NCBI RefSeq assembly: GCF_001429165.1
Contig: NZ_LMIR01000001.1
Location: forward strand, 989,715 to 1,053,714
From: Agromyces sp. Root81
Lineage (GTDB): Bacteria > Actinomycetota > Actinomycetes > Actinomycetales > Microbacteriaceae
Length of the DNA stretch: 64,000 nucleotides
Direction of reading: 5' to 3'
Below are positions 16,889-25,624 of this stretch, piece by piece. The translations under genes and the position numbers were made by a program. The notes under the pieces were generated by a model, which saw only the letters and a list, made by a program, of their open reading frames with translations, searched no databases and was not told the origin of the DNA. Each line of letters begins with the position of its first letter. Positions within the stretch are counted from its first letter, which is position 1.

Positions 16889-17923
16889 ATGCACCCCATT
16901 CGTGAGCGGTACGCCGCAGGACGCGGCTACCTCGCCGCCTGCACCATGGGCCTGCCCGCCGACGTCACGCGCGACGCCGTGCGACGCGACCTCGAGTCGT
17001 GGTCGGCCGGCACCGCGTGCGGCGTCGAGTACGGCGAGATCCACGACCGCGCCCGCGGCCACGCCGCGACGCTGCTCGGCCGCGCGCCGAGCGAGATCGC
17101 CACCGGATCCCAGGTGTCGGTCTTCACCGCACTCGTGGCGGCCTCGGCGCCCGCCGGGGCGGAGATCGTGTGCGTCGACGGCGACTTCTCCTCCGTGATC
17201 GGCCCGTTCCTCGCCCGAGGCGACCTGCGCGTGCGCCACGTGCCGCTGGCCGAGCTGGCGGGCGCCGTGACCGACTCGACGTGGCTCGTCTCCTATTCGC
17301 TCGTGCAGTCGGCGACGGGCGAGGTCGCCGACGCGGCATCCGTCAACACGGCAGCCCGCAACGCCGGCGCGCTCACGCTCGTCGACACCACGCAGGCCAC
17401 GGGCTGGATGCCGACCGACTCACTCGACGCCGATGTCGTGATCTGCCACGCGTACAAATGGCTGTCTGCGCCCCGCGGCGCGGCCTTCGCCGCATTCTCG
17501 ACCCGGGCGGTCGACGAGTTGACGCCGCACGCGGCGGGCTGGTACTCGGGCACCGACCCGTGGGCGTCGTGCTACGGCCCGGAGCTGCACCTCGCGGCGG
17601 GCGCGCAGCGCTTCGACGTCTCCCCCGCATGGCACGCCTGGGCGGGCGCCGAGGCGGCCCTCGAACTCGCCGCCTCGCTGGACATGGAGGCGGTGCGTCG
17701 TCACGACGTCGGGCTCGCGAACGCGTTCCGCGAGCGGCTCGGGATGGCCCCTTCCGACAGTGCGATCGTGGCGTGGCCCGACCTCGACGGCAGTGCGCTC
17801 GCTGCGCTCGGCGCCGCGGGCATCACCGCGTCGGGGCGTGCCGGCCGGGCCCGTGTCGCGTTCCACGTCTGGAACGACGACGAGGACGTCGAGCTCGCGG
17901 CGCGCGGACTCAGGCTGCGCTGA
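16889..17923 (+). CDS. PLP-dependent class V aminotransferase-like protein
   Basis: A 344-residue fold-type I PLP enzyme of the aminotransferase class V/kynureninase-like group. The PLP-binding lysine lies in CHAYKWLSAPRGAA (about residue 190). The cofactor Asp is in LVDTTQATGWMP, and a GSQVSVFTALVA stretch near the N-terminus corresponds to the phosphate-binding region. It is shorter than cysteine desulfurases (about 400) and lacks their active-site Cys loop. The substrate is not evident. The start is leaderless. Its stop overlaps the end of the convergent reductase gene by 14 bases. Confidence 0.85.
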   Translation: MHPIRERYAAGRGYLAACTMGLPADVTRDAVRRDLESWSAGTACGVEYGEIHDRARGHAATLLGRAPSEIATGSQVSVFTALVAASAPAGAEIVCVDGDFSSVIGPFLARGDLRVRHVPLAELAGAVTDSTWLVSYSLVQSATGEVADAASVNTAARNAGALTLVDTTQATGWMPTDSLDADVVICHAYKWLSAPRGAAFAAFSTRAVDELTPHAAGWYSGTDPWASCYGPELHLAAGAQRFDVSPAWHAWAGAEAALELAASLDMEAVRRHDVGLANAFRERLGMAPSDSAIVAWPDLDGSALAALGAAGITASGRAGRARVAFHVWNDDEDVELAARGLRLR

Positions 17924-19190
17924 CCGGCGACTCCTTCGAGAACGCCTTGAGGTCGAAGCCGGGGTCGGCCGCCTGACTCGGCGACGGCAGCCGCCCGCTG
18001 TCGAAGCAGCGCCGGGCCGACAGGTGGTCCGCTGCGGCGTTGAACGACTCGACCGACACGAGGTCGTCGCCGCTGAAGCCGAAGATCGAGAACCGGCCCG
18101 ACTCGACGTCGCCGCGCACGACGACGTCGAGTCCCGGACGGGGCACACCGACGATGTCGAGTCGGAGCGGCCCCTGGTGGGTCCAGAACCGCGGCGTCGC
18201 CCGGTACGGCTCGTTCGTCGCGCCGAGGAGCCGTGCCGCGAGGTACCGAGCCTGATCGACGGCGTTCTGCACGGACTCCAGCCGCGCGACGCCGTGGTCG
18301 CCGTCGACGAAGCGGGCGCAGTCGCCGATCGCCGAGACGAACGGGTCTCGTGTGCCGAGCCGGGAGTCGACCAGGATCCCGTCGTCCGTCGCGAGCCCGG
18401 CCCGCGCGCCGAGCTCGTCTTCGGCGACGGCGCCGACGCCGAGGAGGACGAGGTCCGCCGGCACGAGCTCGCCCGATTCCAGCCGCACGCCGGCGGCTCT
18501 GCCGCTCACGTCCAGGATCGCCGCGACCCGCTCGCCGTACCGGATCGTCGTCCCGAGTCGGCGATGCACATCGGCGAGCTGCGCGGAGGCGGCCCCGGTG
18601 AGGGACCTCGGCATCGGCCGGCCTCCCGACGCGATCACCGTCGTCGCGACACCGCGCGCGACCGCTGCGGCCGCGAACTCGAGCCCGATGAACCCGGCGC
18701 CGACCACGACCGCCGACGACACTGATGCGAGGCGTTCACGCAGGCGATCGGCGTCCTCCACCGTGCGGAGGCGATGAACGCCGTCGAGCTCGGCACCCGG
18801 CACGTCGAGGGCCCGATGGCGGCTGCCGAGTGCGAGGACGAGCCGGTCGTACGACAGCTGTTCCCCGTTCGAGAGCGTCACCGTGCGTGCGGGCCGGTCG
18901 ATCGCCGTCGCGGAGACGCCCCGGCGCGACTCGATCCCGACGTCGTCGAAGAACGCCGACCCGCGAAGCGGCAACGGCTCGTCGGCGCCCGGGAGATCCG
19001 ACAGGTGGGACTTCGACAGCGGCGGGCGCTGGTACGGCAGGCACGGCTCGTCGCCGACGAGCACGATCCGCCCCGCGAACCCGCCGCTCCGCAACGAGTC
19101 CGCGAACTGCACGCCAGCCTGCCCGGCACCCACGACGACGACGCCATCGGCCGGACGAAGCGGCTCGACTCCCCCGGGCACGTCGCTCAC
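17910..19190 (-). CDS. FAD-dependent ferredoxin reductase of the P450 system
   Basis: A 426-residue NAD(P)H:ferredoxin reductase of the rubredoxin/putidaredoxin reductase type. The FAD-binding GAGQAG lies near residue 21, the NAD-binding GAGFIGLEFA near residue 155, and the second FAD motif IGDCARF near residue 285. A reductase C-terminal domain follows. It passes electrons from NAD(P)H to the ferredoxin encoded just upstream. The GTG start overlaps the ferredoxin stop as GTGA, so translation is coupled. The three genes form a class I electron-transfer chain for the P450. Confidence 0.93.
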   Translation of the reverse strand: MSDVPGGVEPLRPADGVVVVGAGQAGVQFADSLRSGGFAGRIVLVGDEPCLPYQRPPLSKSHLSDLPGADEPLPLRGSAFFDDVGIESRRGVSATAIDRPARTVTLSNGEQLSYDRLVLALGSRHRALDVPGAELDGVHRLRTVEDADRLRERLASVSSAVVVGAGFIGLEFAAAAVARGVATTVIASGGRPMPRSLTGAASAQLADVHRRLGTTIRYGERVAAILDVSGRAAGVRLESGELVPADLVLLGVGAVAEDELGARAGLATDDGILVDSRLGTRDPFVSAIGDCARFVDGDHGVARLESVQNAVDQARYLAARLLGATNEPYRATPRFWTHQGPLRLDIVGVPRPGLDVVVRGDVESGRFSIFGFSGDDLVSVESFNAAADHLSARRCFDSGRLPSPSQAADPGFDLKAFSKESPVSAA

Positions 19191-19510
19191 ACCTGGGCCG
19201 AGGGCACGTCGACGACGATCTCGTCGAAGGCGACGCCGGCCGCGAGCTGGCAGCCGAGCCGGCTGCGCCGCTCGTCACGGGGAGCGACGGTGCAGTCCAG
19301 CATCTCCTCCTCGTCGTCGGAGATCGGCGGGAGCGCATCGAGATGCTCGTCGCGCACGTAGACGTGGCACGTCGCGCACATCGCCTGGCCGCCGCACTCG
19401 CCGACGATGCCGGGGACGCTGTTCGTGATCGCCGCACGCATGATCGAGGTGCCGGCCTCGACGTCGACCTCACGGGTTCCTCGGTCGCCGAGTCCGTAGG
19501 TGATCTTCAC
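19187..19510 (-). CDS. [2Fe-2S] ferredoxin of the P450 system
   Basis: A 107-residue adrenodoxin/putidaredoxin-type ferredoxin. The cluster cysteines follow the C-x5-C-x2-C...C pattern in GECGGQAMCATCHVYV and LGCQLAAG. It shuttles single electrons from the reductase to the cytochrome P450. The start is GTG at 19510, which overlaps the P450 stop codon as GTGA; the longer upstream frame is inside the P450 gene. Confidence 0.95.
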   Translation of the reverse strand: MKITYGLGDRGTREVDVEAGTSIMRAAITNSVPGIVGECGGQAMCATCHVYVRDEHLDALPPISDDEEEMLDCTVAPRDERRSRLGCQLAAGVAFDEIVVDVPSAQV

Positions 19511-20724
19511 GCGGCCGCTCCCTTCCGCTCGCGCTGCCAGGTGACCGGCAGCTTCAGCATTCCGCGGAACACCCAACCCCCGGCCGATGTCTCGCGGTCG
19601 CCGTCGATCTCGAGGCCCTCGAAGCGTTCGAACAGCCTCGGCAGGGCGACCTGGGCGACGGAGGACTTCGCGACCCACGCGCCCGCGCAGTAGTGCGCGC
19701 CACCGCCGAAGGCGAGGTGCGGCTTCTTCTCGCGGGCGATGTCGAAGCGCTCCGCGTACTCGAAGACCCGCTCGTCGCGGTTGGCCGAGAGCACCACGAT
19801 CCCGAGTCGCGACCCGGCCGGGAGTCGCACGCCGCCGAGTTCGACGTCACGCGTGGTCTCCCGCGGGTACATCCCGATCGGGGCGATCCAGCGGATCGCC
19901 TCGTCGAACGCGACCGGCCAGAGCGCCGGGTCCTGCAGCACGCGGCCGAGCTGGTCGGGATTCTCGAGCAGCGCCCATGCGGCGGTGCCGATCACGTCCC
20001 GAGGCTCGTTCAACCCGCCGCCGATGGTCATCTTCAGGTTCGCCCGGATGGCCTCGATCGGCAACCGCTCACCGCCCGGCATGTTCACGAGACCCGAGAT
20101 GAGCGAGGCATCCGGGTGCGCGGCGTAGTACGGCAGCAGCTCGTCGATCGCCCGGTCGACCTCCTCGGAGGAGCGGCGCCCCTTCTCCCACACGACGGGG
20201 TCGTCGGCGTAGTTGCCGGTCGCGTCGATCATCGTCTGGCTCCAGCGCTGCAGGTCCTCCTGCGTCGCGTTCACGAAGCCGAGGATGCTCCGCAGGTTCT
20301 CCGCCGCGAGCGGGGCGGCGAAGTCCCAGATCAGGTCGGCCGCGTCACCGGCGTCGGCGAGCCGGTCGAGGTATCGCTCGGTGTTCGCCTCGAACACCTC
20401 GCGCCAGACCGTCTTGATCGCACCGGGACGCAGTGGCGGCTGCCATGCCGCTCGCTCGGGCGCGTGTTCGGGATCGTCCTTGCGGAGCATGCTGTGGCCC
20501 ATCGACCGCTTCATGAGCGAGCCCGTCTCGTCGGCGCTGAACGTCTCGCCGTCCATCTCGGCCGTGTGGCACTCGTCGTACGTGACCACCATGTAACGGT
20601 TCACCGACGGCACCCAGTGCACGGCGGCCTCCGCGCGCATGCGCTGGAAGATCGGGAACGGATCACGGTACATGTCGGGGATCGTCACCCATTCCGAGAC
20701 GGGCGCCTCGCGTGCTGCAGTCAT
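19507..20724 (-). CDS. Cytochrome P450 with atypical I-helix
   Basis: A soluble class I cytochrome P450 of 405 residues. The heme loop is FGGGAHYCAGAW with Cys346 as thiolate ligand, and an ExxR is present in DEAIRWIAP. The I-helix reads TIGGGLNEPRDVIG around residues 230-242, in which the usual acid-Thr pair is replaced by NEP. A QEP version of this element and an FRG...VTW C-terminus occur in the aromatic O-demethylase GcoA (CYP255), as recalled from memory, so a methoxy-aromatic substrate is a reasonable guess. The ATG at 20724 is preceded by AAGGAGAG. It is the first gene of the P450-ferredoxin-reductase operon and is divergent from a LysR gene. Confidence 0.92.
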   Translation of the reverse strand: MTAAREAPVSEWVTIPDMYRDPFPIFQRMRAEAAVHWVPSVNRYMVVTYDECHTAEMDGETFSADETGSLMKRSMGHSMLRKDDPEHAPERAAWQPPLRPGAIKTVWREVFEANTERYLDRLADAGDAADLIWDFAAPLAAENLRSILGFVNATQEDLQRWSQTMIDATGNYADDPVVWEKGRRSSEEVDRAIDELLPYYAAHPDASLISGLVNMPGGERLPIEAIRANLKMTIGGGLNEPRDVIGTAAWALLENPDQLGRVLQDPALWPVAFDEAIRWIAPIGMYPRETTRDVELGGVRLPAGSRLGIVVLSANRDERVFEYAERFDIAREKKPHLAFGGGAHYCAGAWVAKSSVAQVALPRLFERFEGLEIDGDRETSAGGWVFRGMLKLPVTWQRERKGAAA

Positions 20725-20830
20725 CGTCGACTCTCTCCTTCGCTCACCGAGCGGATATCGGTCCATTCCTCGGCATGGACATGCTCGCGCGACCCAAACC
20801 ACAGCACAAGCGTTGAATTCTGGGGTGAAA

Positions 20831-20847
20831 CATCGGAGAATCCGATG
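20831..20847. promoter_or_regulatory. Palindrome at the LysR start, candidate operator
   Basis: CATCGGA-GAA-TCCGATG, a perfect 7-bp inverted repeat one base before the LysR ATG at 20849 and about 107 bases from the P450 start. It is well placed for autorepression of lysR. Whether it also serves the divergent P450 promoter is unclear. Confidence 0.45.
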
Positions 20848-20848
20848 T

Positions 20849-21763
20849 ATGGCCGATTTCACCCTGCGCCAACTCGCCCACTTCGTCGCCATCGCCGAGG
20901 AGGGATCGATCGCCGGCGCCGCTGCACGGCAGCATTTCTCGCCGTCGGCCCTGGCCGCATCGCTCGACGACCTCGAGAAGGCCGTCGGCGCGCGCCTCTG
21001 CCAGCGGCGCAAGGCCCACGGCATCGTGCTGACGGCCGACGGCGAACTCGCGCTCGCCATGGCCCGCGACCTCCTGTCGCGAGCCGTCGAGTTCGGCGAT
21101 CGCCTCGCGGCGCCCGACGGCCAGCTCGCCGGTGCGATGACGGTCGGCTGCTACCGAACGCTCGCACCGACCGTGCTCCCGACGCTGCTCGAGGGCTTCG
21201 GCGCGGTGCACCCGCAGGTCCGCCTCGACTTCGTCGAAGGCGGCGGCGACGAGCTGCAGGAGATGCTCGCATCGGGCCGCATCGATGCGGCGATCCTGTA
21301 CGACCGCGACGTCTCGGGCGACTTCGACGCCGTCGAGCTGTACCGCATCCGGCCGCACGTGCTGCTGCCGAGCACCCACCCGATGGCCGGTCGGCGATCG
21401 GTCCGGCTCGCCCGACTCGCGGACGAGCCGTTCATCCTGCTCGACCTCCCGCCGAGCACCCAGAACACGATGGCCATCTTCGACCGCGTCGGCGTCTCGC
21501 CGCAGGTACGGCACCGGACCACGAGCTACGAGCTCACCCGGGCGCTCGTCGGTCGCGGTCTCGGCTACACCGTGCTGGTGCAGCGCACCCGCACCGACCG
21601 CACGTACGACGGCCACGAGGTGCGCATCTGCGAGATCTCCCCCGAGATGCCCGCCATCCGCGTCATGCTGCTGCGCAGGCACGGCTCGGACAACGCCAAG
21701 GCGCAGGCGCTCGCCGACTTCGCGACCGACCACGTGGAGGCGTTCAGTCCGCTCGGAGGCTGA
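20849..21763 (+). CDS. LysR-family regulator of the P450 operon
   Basis: A 304-residue LysR-type regulator. The helix-turn-helix is GSIAGAAARQHFSPSALAASL (residues ~21-41). The substrate-binding domain starts around residue 90 (GAMTVGCYRTLAPTVLP) and resembles LysR regulators of aromatic and oxidative catabolism. It is divergent from the P450 operon and convergent with the MHS transporter gene, so a substrate-responsive switch for the P450 genes and the transporter is the natural reading. Confidence 0.92.
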   Translation: MADFTLRQLAHFVAIAEEGSIAGAAARQHFSPSALAASLDDLEKAVGARLCQRRKAHGIVLTADGELALAMARDLLSRAVEFGDRLAAPDGQLAGAMTVGCYRTLAPTVLPTLLEGFGAVHPQVRLDFVEGGGDELQEMLASGRIDAAILYDRDVSGDFDAVELYRIRPHVLLPSTHPMAGRRSVRLARLADEPFILLDLPPSTQNTMAIFDRVGVSPQVRHRTTSYELTRALVGRGLGYTVLVQRTRTDRTYDGHEVRICEISPEMPAIRVMLLRRHGSDNAKAQALADFATDHVEAFSPLGG

Positions 21764-21794
21764 CGCGAGTCGTGCGCGGAGCCGGCCGGGAACG

Positions 21795-21831
21795 CGGATG
21801 CCCCGGGGTGTCACGCGCCCCGGGGCATCCG
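21795..21831. terminator. Bidirectional terminator between lysR and MHS gene
   Basis: A perfect 14-bp stem (21795-21808 with 21818-21831) with a 9-base loop between two convergent genes. Confidence 0.75.
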
Positions 21832-21837
21832 TGGAGA

Positions 21838-23205
21838 TCAGCCGCGCGCCCCGTAGATCGGGTTCCTCGCCTGCTCCTCCTCGTTGTCCGGGCCGAGGTC
21901 GATCCCCGTGCGGTCGCGGATGAGGAGCGTCGCGATGAACGCGACCACGGTGATCGCCACCATGTACCAGCCGATCGAGATCACCGAACCGGTCGCCTGC
22001 ACGATCGCCTGCGCGATCATGGGAGCGAATGCGCCGCCGATGATCGCGCCGATGGCGTAGGAGATCGCGATGCCCGAGTACCGGATCGACGCCGGGAACA
22101 GCTCCGAGAAGAACGCCGCCTGCGGGCCGTACGTCAGTCCGTTGCCGATCGTGAAGAGCGAGATGCCGACCGTGAACCACAGGATCTCGCCCGTGTCGAC
22201 CAGGAAGAACATCGGGAAGACCGTCGCCAGCTGCACCACCCAGCCGATGATGTAGGTCGTGCGGCGACCGATGCGGTCGGAGACGACCCCGCCGAACCAT
22301 GTCGTCGCCAGCCAGACGACGGCCGCCACGCTCACGGCGAGGAGCACCGGCGTGATGGGCAGCGCGTGCGGCCCCTCGGGGTCGGTGGCGTAGCGCTGGA
22401 GGAATCCGCCCGTCGTCATGTAGCCGGCGGCGTTGTTGCCGGCGAAGGTGAGGGCCGCGAGGATCACGAGCAACGCGTGGAAGCGGAACAGCTTCGCGAT
22501 CGGCACGTTGCTGCGCTGCTTGCGCTCGGCGAGCGCCGTGAAGACCGGGCTCTCGTCGACCGAGCGGCGCACCCACATGCCGACGAACAGCAACACGATG
22601 CTGAAGAGGAACGGCACCCGCCAACCCCACTCGAGGAACGCCTCACCGGGCGCGAACACGCCGGCCATGAGCGCGAGCACCGCGGAGGCGAGCAGCATGC
22701 CGATCGGCACGCCGATCTGCGGGAAGGCGCCGAAACGTCCGCGCTTGGCCGCCGGAGCGTGCTCGACGGCCATGAGAACGGCGCCGCCCCACTCGCCACC
22801 CGCCGAGACGCCCTGGAGGATGCGCAGGAGGAGCAGCAGGATCGGCGCGGCGATGCCGATCTGCGCGTACGTGGGCAGGAGGCCGATGAGCGTGGTCGCG
22901 ATGCCCATGAGCCCGAGCGTCAGCACCAGCATGGTGCGGCGCCCCAGTCGGTCGCCGAAGTGTCCGGCGAGGAATGCGCCGAGCGGGCGGAAGAGGAAGC
23001 TGATGCCGACCGAGGCGAACGCCACGAGAGTGGCGAGCGAGTCGCCCGCGGGCGCGAAGAACGCCGCGGCGAACACGAGGCCCGAGGCGTTCGCATAGAT
23101 GAAGAAGTCGTACCACTCGATCGTGGTGCCGATGACGGTCGCGAAGGCGATCCGTCGCTGCTCTTTCGTCGATGTCGGCTGCGGCGGGGCAAGGGTTGCT
23201 GACAC
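21838..23205 (-). CDS. MHS-family MFS transporter (metabolite:H+ symporter)
   Basis: A 455-residue 12-helix MFS permease of the metabolite:H+ symporter group. Family marks are GTTIEWYDFFIYANASGLVF in the first helix, FGDRLGRRTMLV in loop 2-3, QGVSAGGEWGGAVLM in helix 5 and VVSDRIGRRTTYIIG in loop 8-9. Members take up organic acids such as shikimate, 2-oxoglutarate, citrate or aromatic acids. The GTG start at 23205 has AAGGAG 7 bases upstream. Its position beside the P450 operon and LysR suggests that it imports the P450 substrate. Confidence 0.92.
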   Translation of the reverse strand: MSATLAPPQPTSTKEQRRIAFATVIGTTIEWYDFFIYANASGLVFAAAFFAPAGDSLATLVAFASVGISFLFRPLGAFLAGHFGDRLGRRTMLVLTLGLMGIATTLIGLLPTYAQIGIAAPILLLLLRILQGVSAGGEWGGAVLMAVEHAPAAKRGRFGAFPQIGVPIGMLLASAVLALMAGVFAPGEAFLEWGWRVPFLFSIVLLFVGMWVRRSVDESPVFTALAERKQRSNVPIAKLFRFHALLVILAALTFAGNNAAGYMTTGGFLQRYATDPEGPHALPITPVLLAVSVAAVVWLATTWFGGVVSDRIGRRTTYIIGWVVQLATVFPMFFLVDTGEILWFTVGISLFTIGNGLTYGPQAAFFSELFPASIRYSGIAISYAIGAIIGGAFAPMIAQAIVQATGSVISIGWYMVAITVVAFIATLLIRDRTGIDLGPDNEEEQARNPIYGARG

Positions 23206-23585
23206 GTGGGGACTCCTTCGTCGAGGTCGCCGGGCACGGGGATGCGCCGGCGCCGACCTGGCCTCGAGATCGCTGCGCGAGTCGCAATCCAGGGCATCGT
23301 CGGTGATGCGGCCGGTCGGTCCGGTCATGCTGGCACGCGCGAACTCGACGCGGCAACGGGATGCCGGGAGCGTCGAGGGCGCCTGGACCCGGATTCCGGA
23401 CGACGCCGTCACCTGCTCGAGCGGTCTCGGGTCGCGCGGGCGCCGCAAGCGTCAGTTGCGCGATCCGCGTGTTCCCGCGGCGCGCGCCCCATCGACGGCG
23501 ACGAGACCTCGCCGCCGGCGCGGATCAGCACCGCATTCGAACCTCGCAACGGCCGATGATGATCGTCGCGACTTCCGTGGTTGGC
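23206..23585. other. 380-bp gene-free stretch
   Basis: Between the transporter start and the FAH gene end. It should carry the transporter promoter and the end of the FAH transcript. Open frames in it have no ribosome binding sites and no recognisable domain, and no strong hairpin or repeat was found. It marks the right-hand edge of the accessory block. Confidence 0.5.
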
Positions 23586-24356
23586 TCAGGCCGAGCGCAC
23601 CGGGTTCGAGAGTGTTCCGAGTCCGGTCACGTCGACCTCGACCGTGTCGCCGTCGACGATCGGGCCGACACCTGCGGGCGTGCCCGTGAGGATGACGTCG
23701 CCGGGCAGCAGGGTGAACACGCTCGACGCGTGAGCGATGATCGTCGAGACCGAGTGCACCATGTCGGCGAGACGCCCCGACTGGCGACGCGCTCCGTTCA
23801 CCCTCGTCTCGATCGTGGCCGTCTCGAAGTCGACGTGCGTCTCGATCACCGGCCCGAGCGGGCAGAAGGAGTCGAAGCCCTTCGCGCGGGCCCACTGGCC
23901 GTCGCGCTGCTGCAGGTCGCGGGCCGTCACGTCGTTGGCGATCGTGTAGCCGAAGATGTAGTCCTCGGCATCCGCCTCGGACACGTTCTTCGCGATGCGT
24001 CCGATGACGACCGCGAGCTCGCCCTCGTGCTCGACCCGCTCGCTCTGCTTCGGGAGCACGATCGCGTCGCCGGGCCCGACCACCGAGGTGTTCGGCTTCA
24101 GGAAGAGCAGCGGCTCGGCCGGCGCCTCGCCGCCCATCTCCGCGGCGTGATCGCGGTAGTTCTTGCCGACCGCGACGACCTTCGAGCGCGGGATGACGGG
24201 AGCGAGCAGCTTCGCATCGGTGAGCTTGACGCGCTCGCCCGTGGGCTCGTAGCCCGCGAACATCGGGTCGGCCTTCAGCACGACGAGCTCGTGCTCCTCT
24301 TCGTCGACGATGCCGAATGCGATGGTGTCGTCGTGGCTGAAACGCGCGATCTTCAT
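23586..24356 (-). CDS. Fumarylacetoacetate hydrolase family protein
   Basis: A 256-residue FAH-superfamily enzyme. Catalytic and metal-site elements are GKNYRDHAAEMG (about residues 64-75), FLKPNTSVVGPG, the metal Glu pair in VEHEGELAVVIG, and the metal Asp in ANDVTARDLQ. Members act as 2-keto-acid hydratases, decarboxylases or acylpyruvases; many actinobacterial ones are likely oxaloacetate decarboxylase/acylpyruvase-like. It lies downstream of leuB-ilvE on the same strand with a 127-base gap. Confidence 0.92.
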   Translation of the reverse strand: MKIARFSHDDTIAFGIVDEEEHELVVLKADPMFAGYEPTGERVKLTDAKLLAPVIPRSKVVAVGKNYRDHAAEMGGEAPAEPLLFLKPNTSVVGPGDAIVLPKQSERVEHEGELAVVIGRIAKNVSEADAEDYIFGYTIANDVTARDLQQRDGQWARAKGFDSFCPLGPVIETHVDFETATIETRVNGARRQSGRLADMVHSVSTIIAHASSVFTLLPGDVILTGTPAGVGPIVDGDTVEVDVTGLGTLSNPVRSA

Positions 24357-24483
24357 GCCGTCAGCCTACCCGCGGCGGTCTCCGCGCCGAGTCGCAGGAC
24401 GATCGCCGCGGCACGCCGCACGTGGTCGGCATGTCGCCGCGAACCGGCCTGCGAATCGGTGAAGCGAGACGGGCGCGAGGCCG

Positions 24484-25599
24484 TCAGGCGTCGAGGCGGG
24501 TGAGCCAGCCGTGACGGTCTTCGGCCCGGCCGTACTGGATGTCGGTGAGCTCCTGACGCAGCGAGAGCGCGAGAGCGGATGCCTCGTCGCCCGCGTGCAC
24601 GATCTCGAAGTCGGTGCCGAGGAGGCGGCCGATGGGCACGACGACCGCGGCGGTGCCGCAGGCGAAGGCGCCGACGATCTCGCCGGACTCGGCGCCGCTG
24701 CGCCACTCGTCGAGCGAGATGGCGCGGTGCTCGACCGTGTGGCCGCGGTCGGCCGCGAGCTGCAGGATCGAGTCGCGCGTGATGCCCTCGAGGATCGAAG
24801 CCGACTCGGGGGTGACGATGGTGCCGTCGCGCTTGACGAGCACGATGTTCATGCCGCCGAGCTCTTCGAGGTTGCCCTCGTCGTCGAGGAAGGCCACCTG
24901 CTGGCAGCCCTGCTCGTAGGCCTCTGCCTGCGGCAGCAGGCTCGACGCGTAGTTGCCGCCGGTCTTGGCGGCACCCGTGCCGCCCTTGCCCGCGCGGGAG
25001 TACTGCGTGGAGAGCCAGATGCTCACCGGCTCGACGCCGCCGGGGAAGTAGGCGCCGGCCGGGCTCGCGATCACGTAGTACGCGACCTTCTTGGCCGGGC
25101 GCACACCGAGGAATGCCTCTTTCGCGAACATGAACGGCCGCAGGTAGAGGCTCGTCTCCGCCGCGCTCGGCACCCAGTCGGCGTCGACCGCGATGAGCTG
25201 CTTCAGCGACTCGATGAAGATCTCGCTCGGCAGCTCGGGCAGGGCCATTCGACGCGCGGAGCGCTGCATGCGGGAAGCGTTCTCGAACGGCCGGAAGGTG
25301 TGGATCGAGCCGTCGGCGTGACGGTACGCCTTCATGCCCTCGAAGATCTCCTGCGCGTAGTGCAGCACCGCGGCGGCCGGGTCGAGCGGGATCGGGCCGT
25401 AGGGCGAGACGCGCGGGCGGTGCCACCCGCCCTTCTCCGACCAGCAGATGTCGACCATGTGGTCGGTGAAGTGATTGCCGAAACCGGGGTCGGCGAGGAT
25501 CGCCTCCCGTTCGGCGGGCGTCTTGGCCTCGCCGTTGCGGGTGACCTGCCAGATGAGACCGGCTGCCGACGGGGCCTGGAGCGGGAGGTTGATCGTCAT
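24484..25599 (-). CDS. ilvE: Branched-chain amino acid aminotransferase
   Basis: PLP enzyme of fold type IV, 371 residues, which interconverts the branched-chain 2-oxo acids with Val, Ile and Leu using glutamate. The AQEIFEGMKAYR stretch near residue 85 and AKTGGNYASSLLPQ with the PLP lysine (about residue 210) are typical of the long actinobacterial/eukaryotic BCAT type, as is ELGGMNIVLV. A cofactor-phosphate GITRDSILQLA element follows. It is 25 bases downstream of leuB and probably in the same operon. Confidence 0.96.
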   Translation of the reverse strand: MTINLPLQAPSAAGLIWQVTRNGEAKTPAEREAILADPGFGNHFTDHMVDICWSEKGGWHRPRVSPYGPIPLDPAAAVLHYAQEIFEGMKAYRHADGSIHTFRPFENASRMQRSARRMALPELPSEIFIESLKQLIAVDADWVPSAAETSLYLRPFMFAKEAFLGVRPAKKVAYYVIASPAGAYFPGGVEPVSIWLSTQYSRAGKGGTGAAKTGGNYASSLLPQAEAYEQGCQQVAFLDDEGNLEELGGMNIVLVKRDGTIVTPESASILEGITRDSILQLAADRGHTVEHRAISLDEWRSGAESGEIVGAFACGTAAVVVPIGRLLGTDFEIVHAGDEASALALSLRQELTDIQYGRAEDRHGWLTRLDA

Positions 25600-25624
25600 G
25601 ATGTTCGTCCTTCGATGCGCTGGA

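Noticed and set aside
19187..19510. Overlaps of P450, ferredoxin and reductase as possible frameshifts
   Set aside because: Each overlap is a regular GTGA start/stop junction and each protein is full length.
19693..23202. A 1169-codon plus-strand open frame spanning P450, lysR and MHS genes
   Set aside because: It runs across three recognisable genes on both strands and has no domain or start signal.
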